Positions 24,201 through 29,889 of a DNA stretch of 64,000 nt are shown here, in pieces. How positions within the stretch are numbered: position 1 is the first letter of the stretch; every line of letters starts with the position of its first letter. The position numbers and the translations under genes are program-made. The DNA is from Forficula auricularia (lineage: Eukaryota; Arthropoda; Insecta; Dermaptera; Forficulidae), in NCBI GenBank assembly GCA_024734495.1, contig JALMQS010000615.1, positions 713,173 through 777,172 of the forward strand. The letters run 5' to 3'. The notes under the pieces were generated by a model. It was given only the letters and a program-made list of their open reading frames with translations. It did not search any database and was not told where the DNA came from.

Positions 24201-27200
24201 TTAGTACTTCTGAAGATGGTCAACCAGTGGTGACCGAAACTGTTTAGTGAATTAATACAATAAATAATAATAATTAAATAAAATTATCGTCTTTTATTAG
24301 TTTGTGACTAAAAAAACCTTTCAATTTAAAAATAATACATATTTTATAGTTATAAAAATTATCGACTTCATTGGGTAGCGTAGCTAGTGAACTCTGAAAT
24401 CCTTTTTTATATACATATTAGTATATATTTATTTCAAGCAGAAGATTTATTCTTTATAACACAAAGAGAAACAAAGAGGTTGTCCTCTGCTTGATGCAAA
24501 TAAACATACACACATATATATCGAAATTATATATCTGTATGTATATATATTATTTATTTGTTTGAGACTATAGATTCGAAGACTTGGCCTTCATCATCAA
24601 TCTTTTTTAAATGATAAATATTATTATTACAAAAATACTTGAAATGGCTTAATTATAATTAAAAATAGGTGAAAATCCGTTTCAGGATTCACCTGGAATG
24701 AGTATATTGTAGCCCCTCCGAAAGTTGTTGTTTTCGGTGAGAAAAAATAAAAGAAAAAATCACACAACGTGCAGGAAAATTCTTTTTCTTTTATTATTTA
24801 TTTATTTATAGAAACAGATAGATGTTTCGACAGGAATCCTTGTCATCATCAGTCTCTGTCTATAAAATGCAAGTAATCATGACCAGTCGTCCTGTACCTT
24901 TGGTCAAGATTACTTGAATTTTATAGACAGAGACTGATGATGACAAGGGATTCCTGTCGAAACATCTATCTGTTTCTATAAATAAATAAATAATAAAAGA
25001 AAATACGGTGAGTGTCTCAAGGATCTAGACTAGTTGCCCGGAAAGCGTACTAGTGCTTGGGTTCGACTCCCGAGGGGACAAAACCCTCCTACATGCAATA
25101 TAAACATATCTATTAATATCTTTGATAAATGACCTAAATTCATGTTCTTAAAATTAATTGATTCAATATCACAAGTTGATTTTGAGAAAAAACTCAATCT
25201 TTCTTTCTCAAATAGATACTCAATTCTTTACAAAAGAAAAAGAATTTTCCTGCACGTTGTGTGTTTCACCGACAACAACTTTCGGAGGGGCCACAACACA
25301 CCCACTCCAGGTGAATCCTGAAACGGACCCTCACCTATTTCCAATCATAATTAAGCCATTTCAAGTATTTTTGTAAAATAAGACTGATGATGAAGGCCAA
25401 GTCTTCGAAACTATAGTCTCAAACAAATAAATAATATATATATATATACAGATATATAATTTTGATATATATGTGTGTATGTTTATTTGCATCAAGCAGA
25501 GGACAACCTTTCTCTTTGTGAATAGGCAAAACAAAAACTTTTCATTTATTCTTTATAAATTTAAAATTATAATTAAATAAAAAAATTTAATTATTTATAG
25601 ATTTTCAGAAAATATTTCTCAAATTCTGAAAAAATATATTTTTAATCAGCTTATTGTATATTTTAATTTCTGTATTTTGTTATTTATACCTACCAATATG
25701 TATTATACATTATAAATTGTAATTATGTTGGAAGTTTTTCTTACTATAAAAAGCAAGCCCGTTCACTATTATATCTATAAAAAGTGTTTTGTATGTAATT
25801 ACCCAAACTCCGCCAAGGCCAGTCTTTGTATATTGTGTTTCGATATCTCTCAAGTGAAGAATATGCTTTTTAAGACAAAAAACACTGAGTAGAATTCCTT
25901 GAAGTCGAATCGTTTTCACTTTTACATAATTAAAACGAGCTAATGTTTGTTTATATATGAGAGTCCAAGGGTCTTCAAATAAAGCATCCATAAATATATT
26001 TTGAGGCTGAGATTTAACTTCTTGTAGGCTGTAAATAATTTGGATTAGTTAATTATTTACTTTTGAAATTAGTAGTAGCTGTTATAATAATATAGTAAAA
26101 TAAAGAAGAGCTAAAATAAACGTGTTGATTTAGGTTTATTTACTTTTTCAACAATGCAAATAAATAATCAATAAAATATTGTAAACAAAACAAATTATGG
26201 ATTAAACAATTAATTAATTAGATTTAAGTGCCTGAAGCAGCGAGCGATGCTCGGTAACTTTTTCCTTCTAAATAGCTTAAGTTTCAAATTTCAAGGCTCT
26301 GCGACAATAAAATAAATACTTTTTAATATAATTGTTTATTTATATTGTTGTTTTGTTTATTTATATTGTTGTTTATAAATATTTTATCATGAATATGGAA
26401 TTCTGTTAAATGAAGCCTAATTTTGAGGAATAGTAATCTTGTTCAAACAGAAAATATTTTACTTATTTGTTCCTTAATATCTCTCCCTCTTTCTTTATTA
26501 CCATTGTAATAATTAAAATTAATTACTCTGTGTAGTTAATCCAATATGCGTTGTCTGTTTATTTATATTCGTCTATTGTTTTAATTTTCAATGTTCTTTT
26601 GTTGATTTTAAATTTTTATTTATAGAGGGATCACAAAGCTAAGGCGATAAGATTTATAATACGTATTGTTATATTTATATACTGACAAGATCTTTGTTTT
26701 ATCGCATCAGTATACTTATATATATAGAGAGAGAGATAGTAAATGCCTAATTATTTTTAGCAATTATAATTATTTTCTAAAATAAAAATAATTTTTATAA
26801 AAAAATAATAATACCGACTTCAAAAAAATTAAATGCAACAAATAAAATAATAAGAGCTCAAAAATAAAATAAAATGCACTAAAAAGTATAAATTAATTAT
26901 CTTATTTAGTTAGAACTAAACCACAAAATATTAACATGAAATCAGTTTTTAAAGTCGGTGCCAAACATATACGTTTTATGAATCGAACTCGACGGATCTT
27001 ACTTAGTACGATTGGCGGGTAAGCTCGCTTATATAGTTTGTTTAGCACCGACTTCAAAAAGTGATTTCATGTAAATATTTCGGCCTTTAGTTGTAACTAA
27101 ATTAGATAATTATTTTATACCTTTTAGTGCATTTTATTTTATTTTTGAGCTCTTATTATTTTTTTGTTGCATTTAATTTTTTTGAAGTCGGTTTTATTTT

Positions 27201-29777
27201 TTTATAAAAATTATTTTTATTTTTCTCTTTTTAGTGATGTTATTAATAGTGACTTAAGATAATATTTTGTATGCATCTCGTAAGAGAAAGTGTCGGGCGA
27301 ATGAATCAGAAAATGATAATAAAATTCAATTCATAAATATAGAAATTCTCCGGAAACGTTTGCGGGTTTTAAATGATCGTTTTATGATTGATTTTTTTTA
27401 TAAAAGATTTTATTTATTATAATTTAGATTATTTGCTCATAAGAATTGGATATTTACGTTAATTCTTAATTGATCATATCATCAGAACTTGACCAAATTA
27501 ATATGGGACCACCCCTAAGGTACCCTCTTTCCAATATAAAAAGAATAATCGAAATCGGTTCATAAACAAAGAAGTTATGCATAAAACAAACATAGCAAAA
27601 AAGGTCCAGCACAAGTGAAAATAAAGTAAAAAAACGGGACCAATCGGAAAGTAGACTGAACCCAATACAAAAAAAAATCATCAAAATCGGTTCACAATTA
27701 ACGAAGATATCAGGTAACATAGACACAAAAAAAAAAATCAGTCGAATTGAGAACCTCCTCCTTTTTTGAAGTCGGTTAATAAATGAATCACAGTTTTATA
27801 TTAAATAAGACGTGCGTTTCGTCACTTTATTTGTGACTTCTTTAGGGAGTTATTTCTTAACTTAATTGTCTAATATCATTATATGAAAAAGATAGAATGG
27901 TTCACATAATGATAATGGACAATTGAGTTGAAAGCAGTCACAAATAAAGTGACGAAACGTAAGTCTAATTTAATATAAATTTTGGTTTTATCGAACTGAA
28001 TTCGTAATTATTTGATTTTTAAATAATTGAACCGCACTAGTTTAAATAACATCATCAATGATTCAGCCTGCAAGGTCCGCAGTCCGATAAATCATTTCAT
28101 TTTTACATTGTCATACAGGGTATGGTCAAGTATTGTAATCGTGCATGAAAAAAGTGTATTTTTCCATCTTTTTTTCGAAATATCTAAAAAACGGCTGAAA
28201 CTATTTCGATTAAAAAAATTGAGTGAAACCATGGCATTTCGCTCTACAAAAAAAGCCCTAATAAGTGAACATCGAAAAAATTATATTTTTCGAGATAATA
28301 ATTGTTTTGTCAAAATGTCTGTTAGTCTATGCGTTACCAAATGTTTGTGGACGAGCTAGCTCAAAAACTAGTGTGAATATAAAAACGAAATTTCACATGT
28401 AGTTTTGGCGCATTGAAATTAAGAGCTGATTAGAAAATTAAGGTGGGTGGAGGGGGGGGGGGTTAAAATTTAAAATTATAATATTTTCAAAGAAAGCAAG
28501 AAAAATCAAATATACTATAAAATGAACCTATAATAACGAGAATATTTTTTTGTCTGGGGCCAAAATTGGGGGGGGGGGGACAAAAAATTAAAATCTAGGC
28601 CCTTGACCAAATTCATCCAAATTTTATATATAGCCCACAGAAGTCTAAAAATTCAAAAACTAACTGCCAAAAATGGGGGGGGGGGGGTCAAAAAATAAAA
28701 ATCAAGGCCTTTGTACCAAGCCAAATTTTGTATACATAATCAGTAGAATCACCTAGAAGTCTAAAAATACAAAAACTAACTCCTCCCTCCCTTACATGAT
28801 TATAAATAATTTTATTAAATATTAAATATAAGTGAGGGGCCAGGTTGTATGGTAAAGTCAAGTGGATGGCCACATCAGAACACGTCAGTTTAATTATTTT
28901 TTATTGAAAAGGAAAAATGAAATTTAGCATTCGGCAGGATTCGAACCCGCGACCTCCCCGTTTAGCCGAGGGCGCGCTACCAAGTCTTATTTAATATAAA
29001 ACTCTGTGATTAATTTATTTATCCTAATTTCCTACGATTTTGTAAACTAATAATTAAATTATATCCAAACGCCTCCCACTCGATCGCGAAACCAAAGGTC
29101 GGAAATAATTTTCTTCATCACTCTAGGGGGCAACCACAATGAGGCCGCGTCGAAAGACAATTGTAAATTAAATTAAATTAGCGAACGAAGAAAAGATTTT
29201 TATATTATAGACAAAAGGATCAGCCGGGATTCGAACCCGGTCTATAATATACAAATCTTTTCTTCGTTCCCTAATTTAATTGAATTTTGAAGTGGGAGGC
29301 GTTTGGATATAGTTTAATTAGTCAAGCCAACTACAGAGCTGCGAAAAATGAACGAGGAAGAGATAAAAAGATTAAATAAAAATGAAATTCCAAATTCATA
29401 TAGACATTAAGTATCAGGGTTCAGGGATCGGTGGCCGAGAGGATAAGAGCTAAGGCTTAAAGAAATAAAAAAAAAAAATATAAAAAATAAAAAACTATAA
29501 AGGCATCGCAGCGCACATGCGAAGATCCCGGGTTCGAATCCCGGCTGATCCTTTTGTCTATAATATAAAAATCTTTTCTTCGTTCCCTAATTTAATCTAA
29601 TAACTAAATTATGGATTAATTATTATCGATACGATTAACCAATCTTAAATAAAAATGAATTACCCGACAATATATAAATCAGGCATCTTATCATTGGTCG
29701 GTTTTTCTAAATTTAGCATTAAATGGACATCTTCAACGGGATGGCCTGTCGCTACATTCCATGTTACAATATAGATT
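5952..29777 (-). CDS. INPP5K: SKICH-type inositol polyphosphate 5-phosphatase, six exons (5' end missing)
   Basis: Removes the 5-phosphate of PI(4,5)P2, PI(3,4,5)P3 and soluble inositol phosphates at membranes. Exons on the minus strand: 29777-29664, 26028-25803, 16556-16381, 12704-12474, 12403-12106 and 6233-5952. All have GT-AG borders and agree in phase. Motifs in order: TWNV, GLQE (metal ligand), GNKGGV, NCHLTPHD, WLGDLNFR, PPTYKF, PSWTDRIL and SDHKPV, so the catalytic core is complete. A C-terminal SKICH domain follows (WDWVALFK, DDYLSYIY, PGIYRLLYF, VLGMSQQFRI). The product is about 441 residues, close to human INPP5K (448), so only a few N-terminal residues are missing. No first exon was found upstream of 29777. 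Introns carry most of the TEs in 6-29 kb. INPP5J-type proteins share the architecture and are the alternative. Confidence 0.9.
6293..6425. mobile_element. GGGGTGAACC MITE, copy 1
   Basis: Short inverted-repeat element: GAGGGGTGAACCGCGA at the left and the inverted GGTTCACCCC at the right, with inner GGTGTACAC and GTGTACAC also inverted. Further copies lie at 8818-8973, 9424-9584, 35048-35262 (expanded) and 41640-42124 (split by a SINE). Confidence 0.75.
6607..6655 (-). ncRNA. Hammerhead ribozyme, minimal type I (candidate)
   Basis: Mirror copy of 7243-7291. Core CTGATGA at 6647-6641, stem II GGTG with CGCC, then GAAACGTC. Stem I pairs CTTGT with ATAAG plus an inner GA with TC. Stem III is only the self-complementary ACGT, as in dimeric hammerheads. 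Confidence 0.7.
7243..7291 (+). ncRNA. Hammerhead ribozyme, minimal type I (candidate)
   Basis: Core CTGATGA at 7251-7257, stem II GGTG/CGCC, GAAA at 7277-7280, then CGTC. Stem I is CTTGT paired with ATAAG and an inner GA/TC with one bulged base. The predicted cleavage is after the C of GTC. The stem III strand ACGT is self-complementary, suggesting function as a dimer. Confidence 0.7.
7451..7480 (+). ncRNA. Hammerhead-like core, variant
   Basis: CTGAAGA followed by a GGG/CCC stem (CTTATA loop) and GAAAT. The CTGANGA and GAAA elements and stem II are intact, but stem III and the NUH site are not clear, so this may be inactive. Confidence 0.4.
7590..7985. mobile_element. Palindromic hammerhead element, GGAGACGGACTGG family, copy 1
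   Basis: Inverted arms: TGGATGTTGATGAGAGCAGT and CCACGGTGGTTGTAAAAAAA at the left, their reverse complements at 7905-7945, ending CCAGTCCGTCTCCTAAAG at the right. The right arm keeps an intact core (7821-7867); the left arm has lost its core. Other copies lie at 35775-36065 and 46089-46405. Confidence 0.7.
7821..7867 (+). ncRNA. Hammerhead ribozyme, minimal type I (candidate)
   Basis: CTGAAGA at 7827-7833, stem II GGAGA/TCTCC, GAAA at 7852-7855, then CGTC. Stem I pairs GTTACC with GGTTTAAC, leaving a two-base bulge. The stem III strand is the self-complementary ACGT (dimeric type). Confidence 0.7.
8026..8060 (+). ncRNA. Hammerhead-like core
   Basis: CTGATGA at 8026-8032, stem II GAGC/GCTC, GAAA at 8053-8056, then CGTT. 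The core is complete and the ACGT strand is kept, but stem I pairing is not convincing by eye. Confidence 0.55.
8500..9110. repeat. Cluster of palindromic MITEs with an embedded GGGGTGAACC MITE
   Basis: Contains two to three copies of a palindromic unit with GTGAATGTTTTTATTATG and its inverse CATAATAAAAACATTCAC. A GGGGTGAACC MITE lies at 8818-8973 within it. The unit recurs near 26330-26440, 39470-39580 and 53765-54020 (the best palindrome). Short open frames here are not genes. Confidence 0.6.
9424..9584. mobile_element. GGGGTGAACC MITE, copy 3
   Basis: GAGGGGTGAACCGTGACC at the left and CGCGGTTCACCCCTCG at the right, with the inner CATGTACACC motif. This intact copy shows what the element at 41640-42124 looked like before a SINE split it. 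Confidence 0.75.
9800..9995 (+). repeat. Family G repeat, single arm
   Basis: Shares ATCTTGCGACAG, ACTCAAAAACAGTGCAT and AACAAGCTTTCAAGGGTAT with both arms of the palindromes at 19097-20325 and 51106-51850. No coding capacity. Confidence 0.6.
10074..10106 (-). ncRNA. Hammerhead-like core (GAAAG variant)
   Basis: CTGAAGA at 10106-10100 and GAAA at 10079-10076, with a partly mismatched GTCC/GGCC stem II. It lacks the C after GAAA and is probably inactive. Confidence 0.4.
10657..10688 (+). ncRNA. Hammerhead-like core (GAAAAG variant)
   Basis: CTGAAGA at 10657-10663, perfect GGCC/GGCC stem II, and GAAA at 10684-10687. Stem III is weak because the usual AC/GT pair is absent. Confidence 0.45.
11080..11265. 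repeat. Inverted pair of decayed hammerhead-like units
   Basis: Two inverted copies contain a GTCACAAATAAAA stem-loop followed by TGACGAAACGT. The expected CTGANGA is CTGAGAA here, one change from the core. The same family recurs at 27827-27965. Confidence 0.45.
11280..11880 (-). mobile_element. tRNA-headed repeat, minus copy
   Basis: Reverse complement of 60230-60905: the GCGTGCCGAAGGC and CAGCGTCTCGGTCC block at 11770-11860, the GGGGGGGGGAGG block near 11665, and the tRNA-like part at 11335-11402. One dispersed, probably SINE-like, element is implied. Confidence 0.6.
11335..11402 (-). repeat. tRNA-like sequence (SINE head)
   Basis: The minus strand reads TTGGTCTAATGGCTAGAGC (A-box-like) and GGTTCGATTCTAGG (B box). 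It is nearly identical to 60776-60845. Weak acceptor pairing and repetition argue for a tRNA-derived repeat rather than a functional tRNA gene. Confidence 0.65.
12106..12403 (-). CDS. INPP5K: 5-phosphatase exon 5: end of catalytic domain and start of SKICH
   Basis: Carries RRPSWTDRILYK (the P-x-W-x-DRIL substrate motif) and CLSDHKPVLGEF (the SDHKPV motif), then the first SKICH strands IPTWYLGESDSYIATFSL and SLWDWVALFK. The donor is GTAAT. Confidence 0.92.
12474..12704 (-). CDS. INPP5K: 5-phosphatase exon 4: GDLNFR motif
   Basis: Begins in phase after the aspartate codon split with exon 3 and reads YVFWLGDLNFRLLE. It then runs through LLDKDQL and PTFPPTYKF and ends NSSNYDLK. GDxNxR is a catalytic signature of the family. 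Confidence 0.93.
12770..13699 (-). repeat. Family H copy
   Basis: Begins TCTACTCTTAATAAACGAGC and ends with the hairpin GTTACCGAGCATCGCTCGG and CTCCAAGTAC. A G-rich block lies at 13350-13440. It shares the flanking CAATTGTTAATAAATAAAAC and GAATAAAAATGAATCATATG blocks with the plus copies. Confidence 0.6.
13700..14020 (-). repeat. Family H, adjacent partial copy
   Basis: Restarts with TCTACTCTTATTAAACGAGC immediately after the preceding copy, so the two are in tandem. It resembles the segment at 2700-2930 in reverse complement. Confidence 0.5.
14020..14990. mobile_element. Palindromic element, about 0.95 kb
   Basis: Arms carry TTTAGAATTCCGCGGAGTAG, GTTCTTATATATTACTCCCT and CATGATACCCCACCACGG in one orientation at 14025-14505 and inverted at 14640-14885. 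The two mirror-image 60-71 codon frames within it are a consequence of the palindrome, not genes. Confidence 0.65.
15000..15492 (-). repeat. Family H copy with G-rich tract
   Basis: Reverse complement of the segment at 2260-2660: GTTTACAAATAAAGTGG, a long G run (15402-15422) and the terminal hairpin ACCGTGCATCGCTCGGTGG. No gene. Confidence 0.55.
15500..15660 (+). mobile_element. Single-arm hammerhead element (GAGGGC family)
   Basis: Same family as 21636-22003: GAAGGAGACAATAAAACAGT at the left, a core at 15572-15606, then AACAGAAGACACACTC and TTTTCTCCTTCA at the right. It also shows a long inverted repeat of AATTTATTTATAAC around the core. Confidence 0.6.
15572..15606 (+). ncRNA. Hammerhead ribozyme (candidate)
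   Basis: CTGATGA at 15572-15578, stem II GAGG/CCTC with one mismatch, GAAA at 15595-15598, then CTATAGTC giving a two-base-pair stem III with a TATA loop. Slightly decayed compared with 21895-21948. Confidence 0.6.
16065..16240 (+). pseudogene. Helitron-type protein fragment (CxHKGK motif)
   Basis: A short frame reads KAKHFAAEKTQ, EGEFSSCCHKGKINL and TPPTEYVKDLYLKN. The C-C-H-x-GK pattern followed by a conserved LP/PPxxY segment resembles the N-terminal zinc-binding region of Helitron Rep-helicase proteins. An in-frame stop precedes it. Identification is from motif memory only. Confidence 0.5.
16381..16556 (-). CDS. INPP5K: 5-phosphatase exon 3: GNKGGV and NCHLTPHD motifs
   Basis: Identified from its splice sites (TTCTACAG acceptor, GTAAGT donor) and motifs rather than as a long open frame. 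It reads GNKGGVSIRFSIYGCSICIV then NCHLTPHDHLLNDRINDYN and ends HIFFHD. It completes the catalytic core and fits phase 0 in and phase 2 out. It sits as a lone exon in about 13 kb of repeats. Confidence 0.93.
16590..17400. repeat. Direct and inverted repeat block with tRNA-like SINE
   Basis: Two direct copies of about 190 bp (16770-16930 and 17140-17285; TGTAAAGATTTAAGCATC) flank a minus-strand tRNA-like segment at 16935-17020. A third, inverted part follows at 17285-17350. This looks like the inserted repeat duplicated with its target or arms. Confidence 0.5.
16935..17020 (-). repeat. tRNA-like sequence (SINE head)
   Basis: The minus strand reads TTAAGGGTTTGGCTAACGG and GGGTTCGATTCCCAGGGG, matching a tRNA B box. 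The same family (GGGTTCGACTCCCGAGGGG) occurs at 25022-25080, which supports a SINE. Confidence 0.55.
17534..18309 (+). repeat. Family H copy, near full length
   Basis: Starts GTACCTGGAGGCACCGAGCG with the CCGAGCGATGCTCGG hairpin and ends GCTCGTTTAATAAGAGTAG. It has a C-rich tract at 17695-17745. It is followed by a segment (18310-18480) that is also found at 37269-37440 after another copy, so the flank was copied too or belongs to a larger unit. Confidence 0.65.
18550..18890 (+). pseudogene. Jockey-like LINE reverse transcriptase C-terminal fragment
   Basis: Reads IYKCILKPIWTYGIQLWGSA, then in the next frame VIRAIVDAPRSIFNSDIQKD, PIPSVTEEI and NDHPNGYAKQL. LKPIWTYGIQLWG is a hallmark of the thumb region of Jockey-clade ORF2. 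It is frameshifted near 18655 and truncated at both ends, with an AT-rich tail. Confidence 0.8.
19097..20325. mobile_element. Palindromic family G element, about 1.2 kb
   Basis: The left arm begins ATACCGGGTGAGTTTTTT and the right arm ends AAAAAACTCACCCGATAT, with inverted ATCTTGAGACAG, AAACAGTGCATTATATGG and CTTTCAAGGGTATTTCAA. The interior holds a DUF4817-type fragment (19490-19725) and a segment at 19790-19930 that matches the intron sequence at 11890-12050. A second copy is at 51106-51850. Confidence 0.7.
19490..19725 (-). pseudogene. DUF4817-type transposase N-terminal fragment
   Basis: The minus strand reads EDRIEMVLIYGECG, then after a one-base shift KCYEAAIEMEP, ERFPDRNTPSQASFYRVV. 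This is the helix-turn-helix DUF4817 domain found in insect mariner-like transposases. It lies inside a palindromic element. Confidence 0.65.
20483..21627 (-). mobile_element. RTE-type LINE, 5'-truncated, with 13-bp target-site duplication
   Basis: The copy is bounded by the direct repeat AAATAATAATATT at 20470-20482 and 21628-21640. Its 3' end (left side) carries a short (TTAC)n, i.e. (GTAA)n, tail typical of RTE elements. The body is an open reverse transcriptase frame. A clean, fairly young insertion. Confidence 0.85.
20504..21625 (-). CDS. RTE-clade reverse transcriptase, C-terminal part
   Basis: The frame is open from the truncation point at about 21625 and reads IIDFKQAYDSVHR, then TGLRQGDAISPLLFNLILEK, KVFAYADDIAIV with the catalytic YADD, GLKINAEKTKAM, YLGTLITTKNEVG, VLYGCETWTMT, LAWVGHVVRADEDRA and RRPPGRPRQRWMDN. 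The first available ATG is at 21559. The endonuclease and N-terminal RT are missing through 5' truncation, so the copy cannot be autonomous. The frame is otherwise uninterrupted. Confidence 0.88.
   Translation of the reverse strand: MINIIDFKQAYDSVHRESLWNIMNEFGFPHKLIKLVRACVENSRAYIKVEDRYSEPFSIKTGLRQGDAISPLLFNLILEKVIRILDEGREGIPLNGLHKVFAYADDIAIVANREEGLVDMHDKIKYMGLRVGLKINAEKTKAMKVSRHSNNDNNSLRCEDARYEYADDFAYLGTLITTKNEVGKEIQTRIMKGNRCAAALNSLLKNKNLSRKLKIKIYNAIIRPVVLYGCETWTMTLSDQKNLMSFENKILKRISGMIRDSVTGEWRFRSAREVRELTGQPYITSCIRSRRLAWVGHVVRADEDRAISRIYEAKPIGRRPPGRPRQRWMDNITRDLEELGAQGNWNSIARDRTKWRGIIEEAKTLEMLFGHRK
21694..21747 (-). ncRNA. Hammerhead ribozyme, type I (candidate)
   Basis: Mirror of 21895-21948. 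CTGATGA at 21737-21731, stem II GAGGGC/GCCCTC with an AAA loop, GAAA at 21714-21711, stem III AC/GT closing a TATA loop, and stem I TTGTAA with TTATAA. Confidence 0.8.
21895..21948 (+). ncRNA. Hammerhead ribozyme, type I (best candidate)
   Basis: CTGATGA at 21905-21911, perfect six-base-pair stem II GAGGGC/GCCCTC with an AAA loop, and GAAA at 21928-21931. CTATAGTC gives stem III AC/GT with a TATA loop. Outer stem I pairs TTGTAA with TTATAA and the inner part AG with TC, separated by a small internal loop. The predicted cleavage is between 21939 and 21940. Confidence 0.82.
22070..22800. repeat. Dispersed repeat shared with 61680-62420
   Basis: Blocks such as AAAAGTGGTCCAAGTAAA, TCATTTTGAGGCGCGTAGA and TTAGGGTAGTAATATTGG occur in the same order at 61790-62350. 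No frame or termini could be assigned. Confidence 0.55.
23284..23313 (-). ncRNA. Hammerhead-like core
   Basis: CTGAAGA at 23313-23307, stem II GGTCA/TGACC, GAAA at 23287-23284 followed by CTGTTTAGTG. The base after GT is G, which is not a permitted cleavage base, so activity is doubtful. Confidence 0.5.
23360..24062 (+). repeat. Family A copy
   Basis: Runs from GCCATACAGGGTATGGTCAA to CAGGTTGTATGGTAAAGTC. It contains the shared AGCTAGCTCAAAAACTAGTG and GAGATAATAATTATTTTGTC blocks. Frames within it on the minus strand are not genes. Confidence 0.65.
24210..24245 (+). ncRNA. Hammerhead-like core
   Basis: Mirror of 23284-23313: CTGAAGA at 24210-24216, stem II GGTCA/TGACC, GAAA at 24236-24239, ACT/AGT stem III, with the same doubtful GTG cleavage site. 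Confidence 0.5.
24805..24866 (-). ncRNA. Hammerhead ribozyme, type I (candidate)
   Basis: Mirror of 24920-24982: CTGATGA at 24852-24846, GAAA at 24828-24825, the same stems. Confidence 0.75.
24920..24982 (+). ncRNA. Hammerhead ribozyme, type I (candidate)
   Basis: CTGATGA at 24934-24940, stem II GACAGG-type pairing (GACAAGG with CCTGTC), and GAAA at 24959-24962. Stem III pairs ACA with TGT. Stem I pairs AGA with TCT and TTTAT with ATAAA across a bulged AGACAG, the position of the tertiary-contact loop in natural hammerheads. Confidence 0.75.
25022..25080 (+). repeat. tRNA-like sequence (SINE head)
   Basis: GGGTTCGACTCCCGAGGGG is a good B box and is related to the minus-strand unit at 16935-17020. 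The A-box half is poor, so this is a repeat fragment rather than a tRNA gene. Confidence 0.5.
25384..25418 (+). ncRNA. Hammerhead ribozyme (candidate)
   Basis: CTGATGA at 25384-25390, stem II GAAG-type pairing (GAAGGC with GTCTTC), GAAA at 25407-25410, then CTATAGTC with stem III AC/GT and a TATA loop. Confidence 0.6.
25803..26028 (-). CDS. INPP5K: 5-phosphatase exon 2: GLQE motif
   Basis: Reads LQEVKSQPQNIF with the glycine codon shared with exon 1 (GLQE, metal-binding glutamate). It continues through DALFEDPWTLIY and VKTIRLQGILLSVFC and ends TKTGLGGVW before a GTAATT donor. Confidence 0.93.
26227..26265 (+). repeat. Family H terminal remnant
   Basis: Only the terminus GCGAGCGATGCTCGGTAAC with the start GTGCCTGAAGC is kept. 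It is followed by a MITE arm (26330-26440). Confidence 0.45.
26508..26640 (+). repeat. Gypsy-type LTR fragment
   Basis: Begins TGTAATAATTAAAATTAATT and continues ATATGCGTTGTCTGTTTATT. The same start follows a polypurine tract at 48730 (minus) and recurs at 40770-40900, so these are best read as LTR fragments of one family. Confidence 0.45.
26640..27790. mobile_element. ACCGACTTCAAAA element, longest copy
   Basis: Bounded by ACCGACTTCAAAAAAATTAA near 26815 and the inverted TTTTTTGAAGTCGGTTAAT at about 27765. The first 400 bp is palindromic around TCGACGGATCTTACTTAG; the distal part carries GAGAACCTCCTCC. Copies lie at 40005-40545 and 62495-63190. Confidence 0.65.
27827..27965. repeat. Inverted pair of decayed hammerhead-like units
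   Basis: Same family as 11080-11265 (GTCACAAATAAAGTGACG then AAACG). The core is degraded (CTAAAGA in one arm), but the stem II hairpin and GAAAC are retained. Confidence 0.4.
28106..28890 (+). repeat. Family A copy, G-rich variant
   Basis: Runs from CATACAGGGTATGGTCAAG to GTATGGTAAAGTCAAGTGG. It has several G runs (28452, 28569, 28675) not shared by the other copies. Confidence 0.65.
28933..28986 (-). repeat. tRNA-like sequence
   Basis: The minus strand reads TTGGTAGCGCGCCCTCGG and CGCGGGTTCGAATCCTGCCG with an excellent B box. The acceptor arm is not clearly paired. It is followed by a block of other tRNA-like repeats (29160-29600), so a SINE origin is likely; a decayed tRNA gene is possible. 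Confidence 0.5.
29160..29600. repeat. Inverted tRNA-like SINE units
   Basis: Contains AACGAAGAAAAGATTTTTAT in both orientations. A partial minus unit lies at 29218-29250 (CGGGTTCGAATCCCGGCTG). A plus unit at 29425-29551 has acceptor GGATCGG/CTGATCC and B box GGTTCGAATCC but an enlarged A-rich middle. Same family as 39844-39935. Confidence 0.6.
29664..29777 (-). CDS. INPP5K: 5-phosphatase exon 1 found (TWNV motif)
   Basis: The acceptor TTTTTCAG is followed by IYIVTWNVATGHP, and the exon ends MPDLYIVG before GTAATT. TWNV opens the catalytic fold. The first base completes a codon begun in an upstream exon that I could not place. The frame is open back to an ATG at 29842, but the strong acceptor and family alignment argue against using that ATG. 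Confidence 0.88.
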
Positions 29778-29889
29778 CTGAAAAATAAAATTTTATATAA
29801 ATAATTAGCATAATAGACAATCTCTTGTGTTTTCTTTAGCAATTTTAATTCTGCTACTTTAAACTTTTATATACATATATATAGGAAAT

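Larger units (their letters stand above)
23170..24340. mobile_element. Inverted hammerhead arms enclosing a family A copy
   Basis: The arms at about 23190-23345 and 24165-24330 are inverted (GACAATAATTTTATTTAATT versus AATTAAATAAAATTATCGTC) and each has a hammerhead-like core. Between them lies a family A repeat (23360-24062), so the palindromic element appears to have been split by that insertion. Confidence 0.65.
24775..25000. mobile_element. Inner palindromic hammerhead element (GACAAGG family)
   Basis: The arms ATAAATAAATAAAT...GTTTCTATAAATAAATAAA are inverted around a centre near 24885. Each carries a hammerhead with identical core and stem I. It lies inside the element at 24470-25530. 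Confidence 0.78.
24470..25530. mobile_element. Outer palindromic hammerhead element, GCTTGATGCAAATAAAC family
   Basis: The left arm has CCTCTGCTTGATGCAAATAA and a decayed core (24568-24599, minus). The right arm has its inverse, TTTATTTGCATCAAGCAGAG, and an intact core (25384-25418, plus). The interior holds another hammerhead palindrome (24775-25000) and a tRNA-like segment (25022-25080). The same family is at 46000-47150. Confidence 0.7.
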
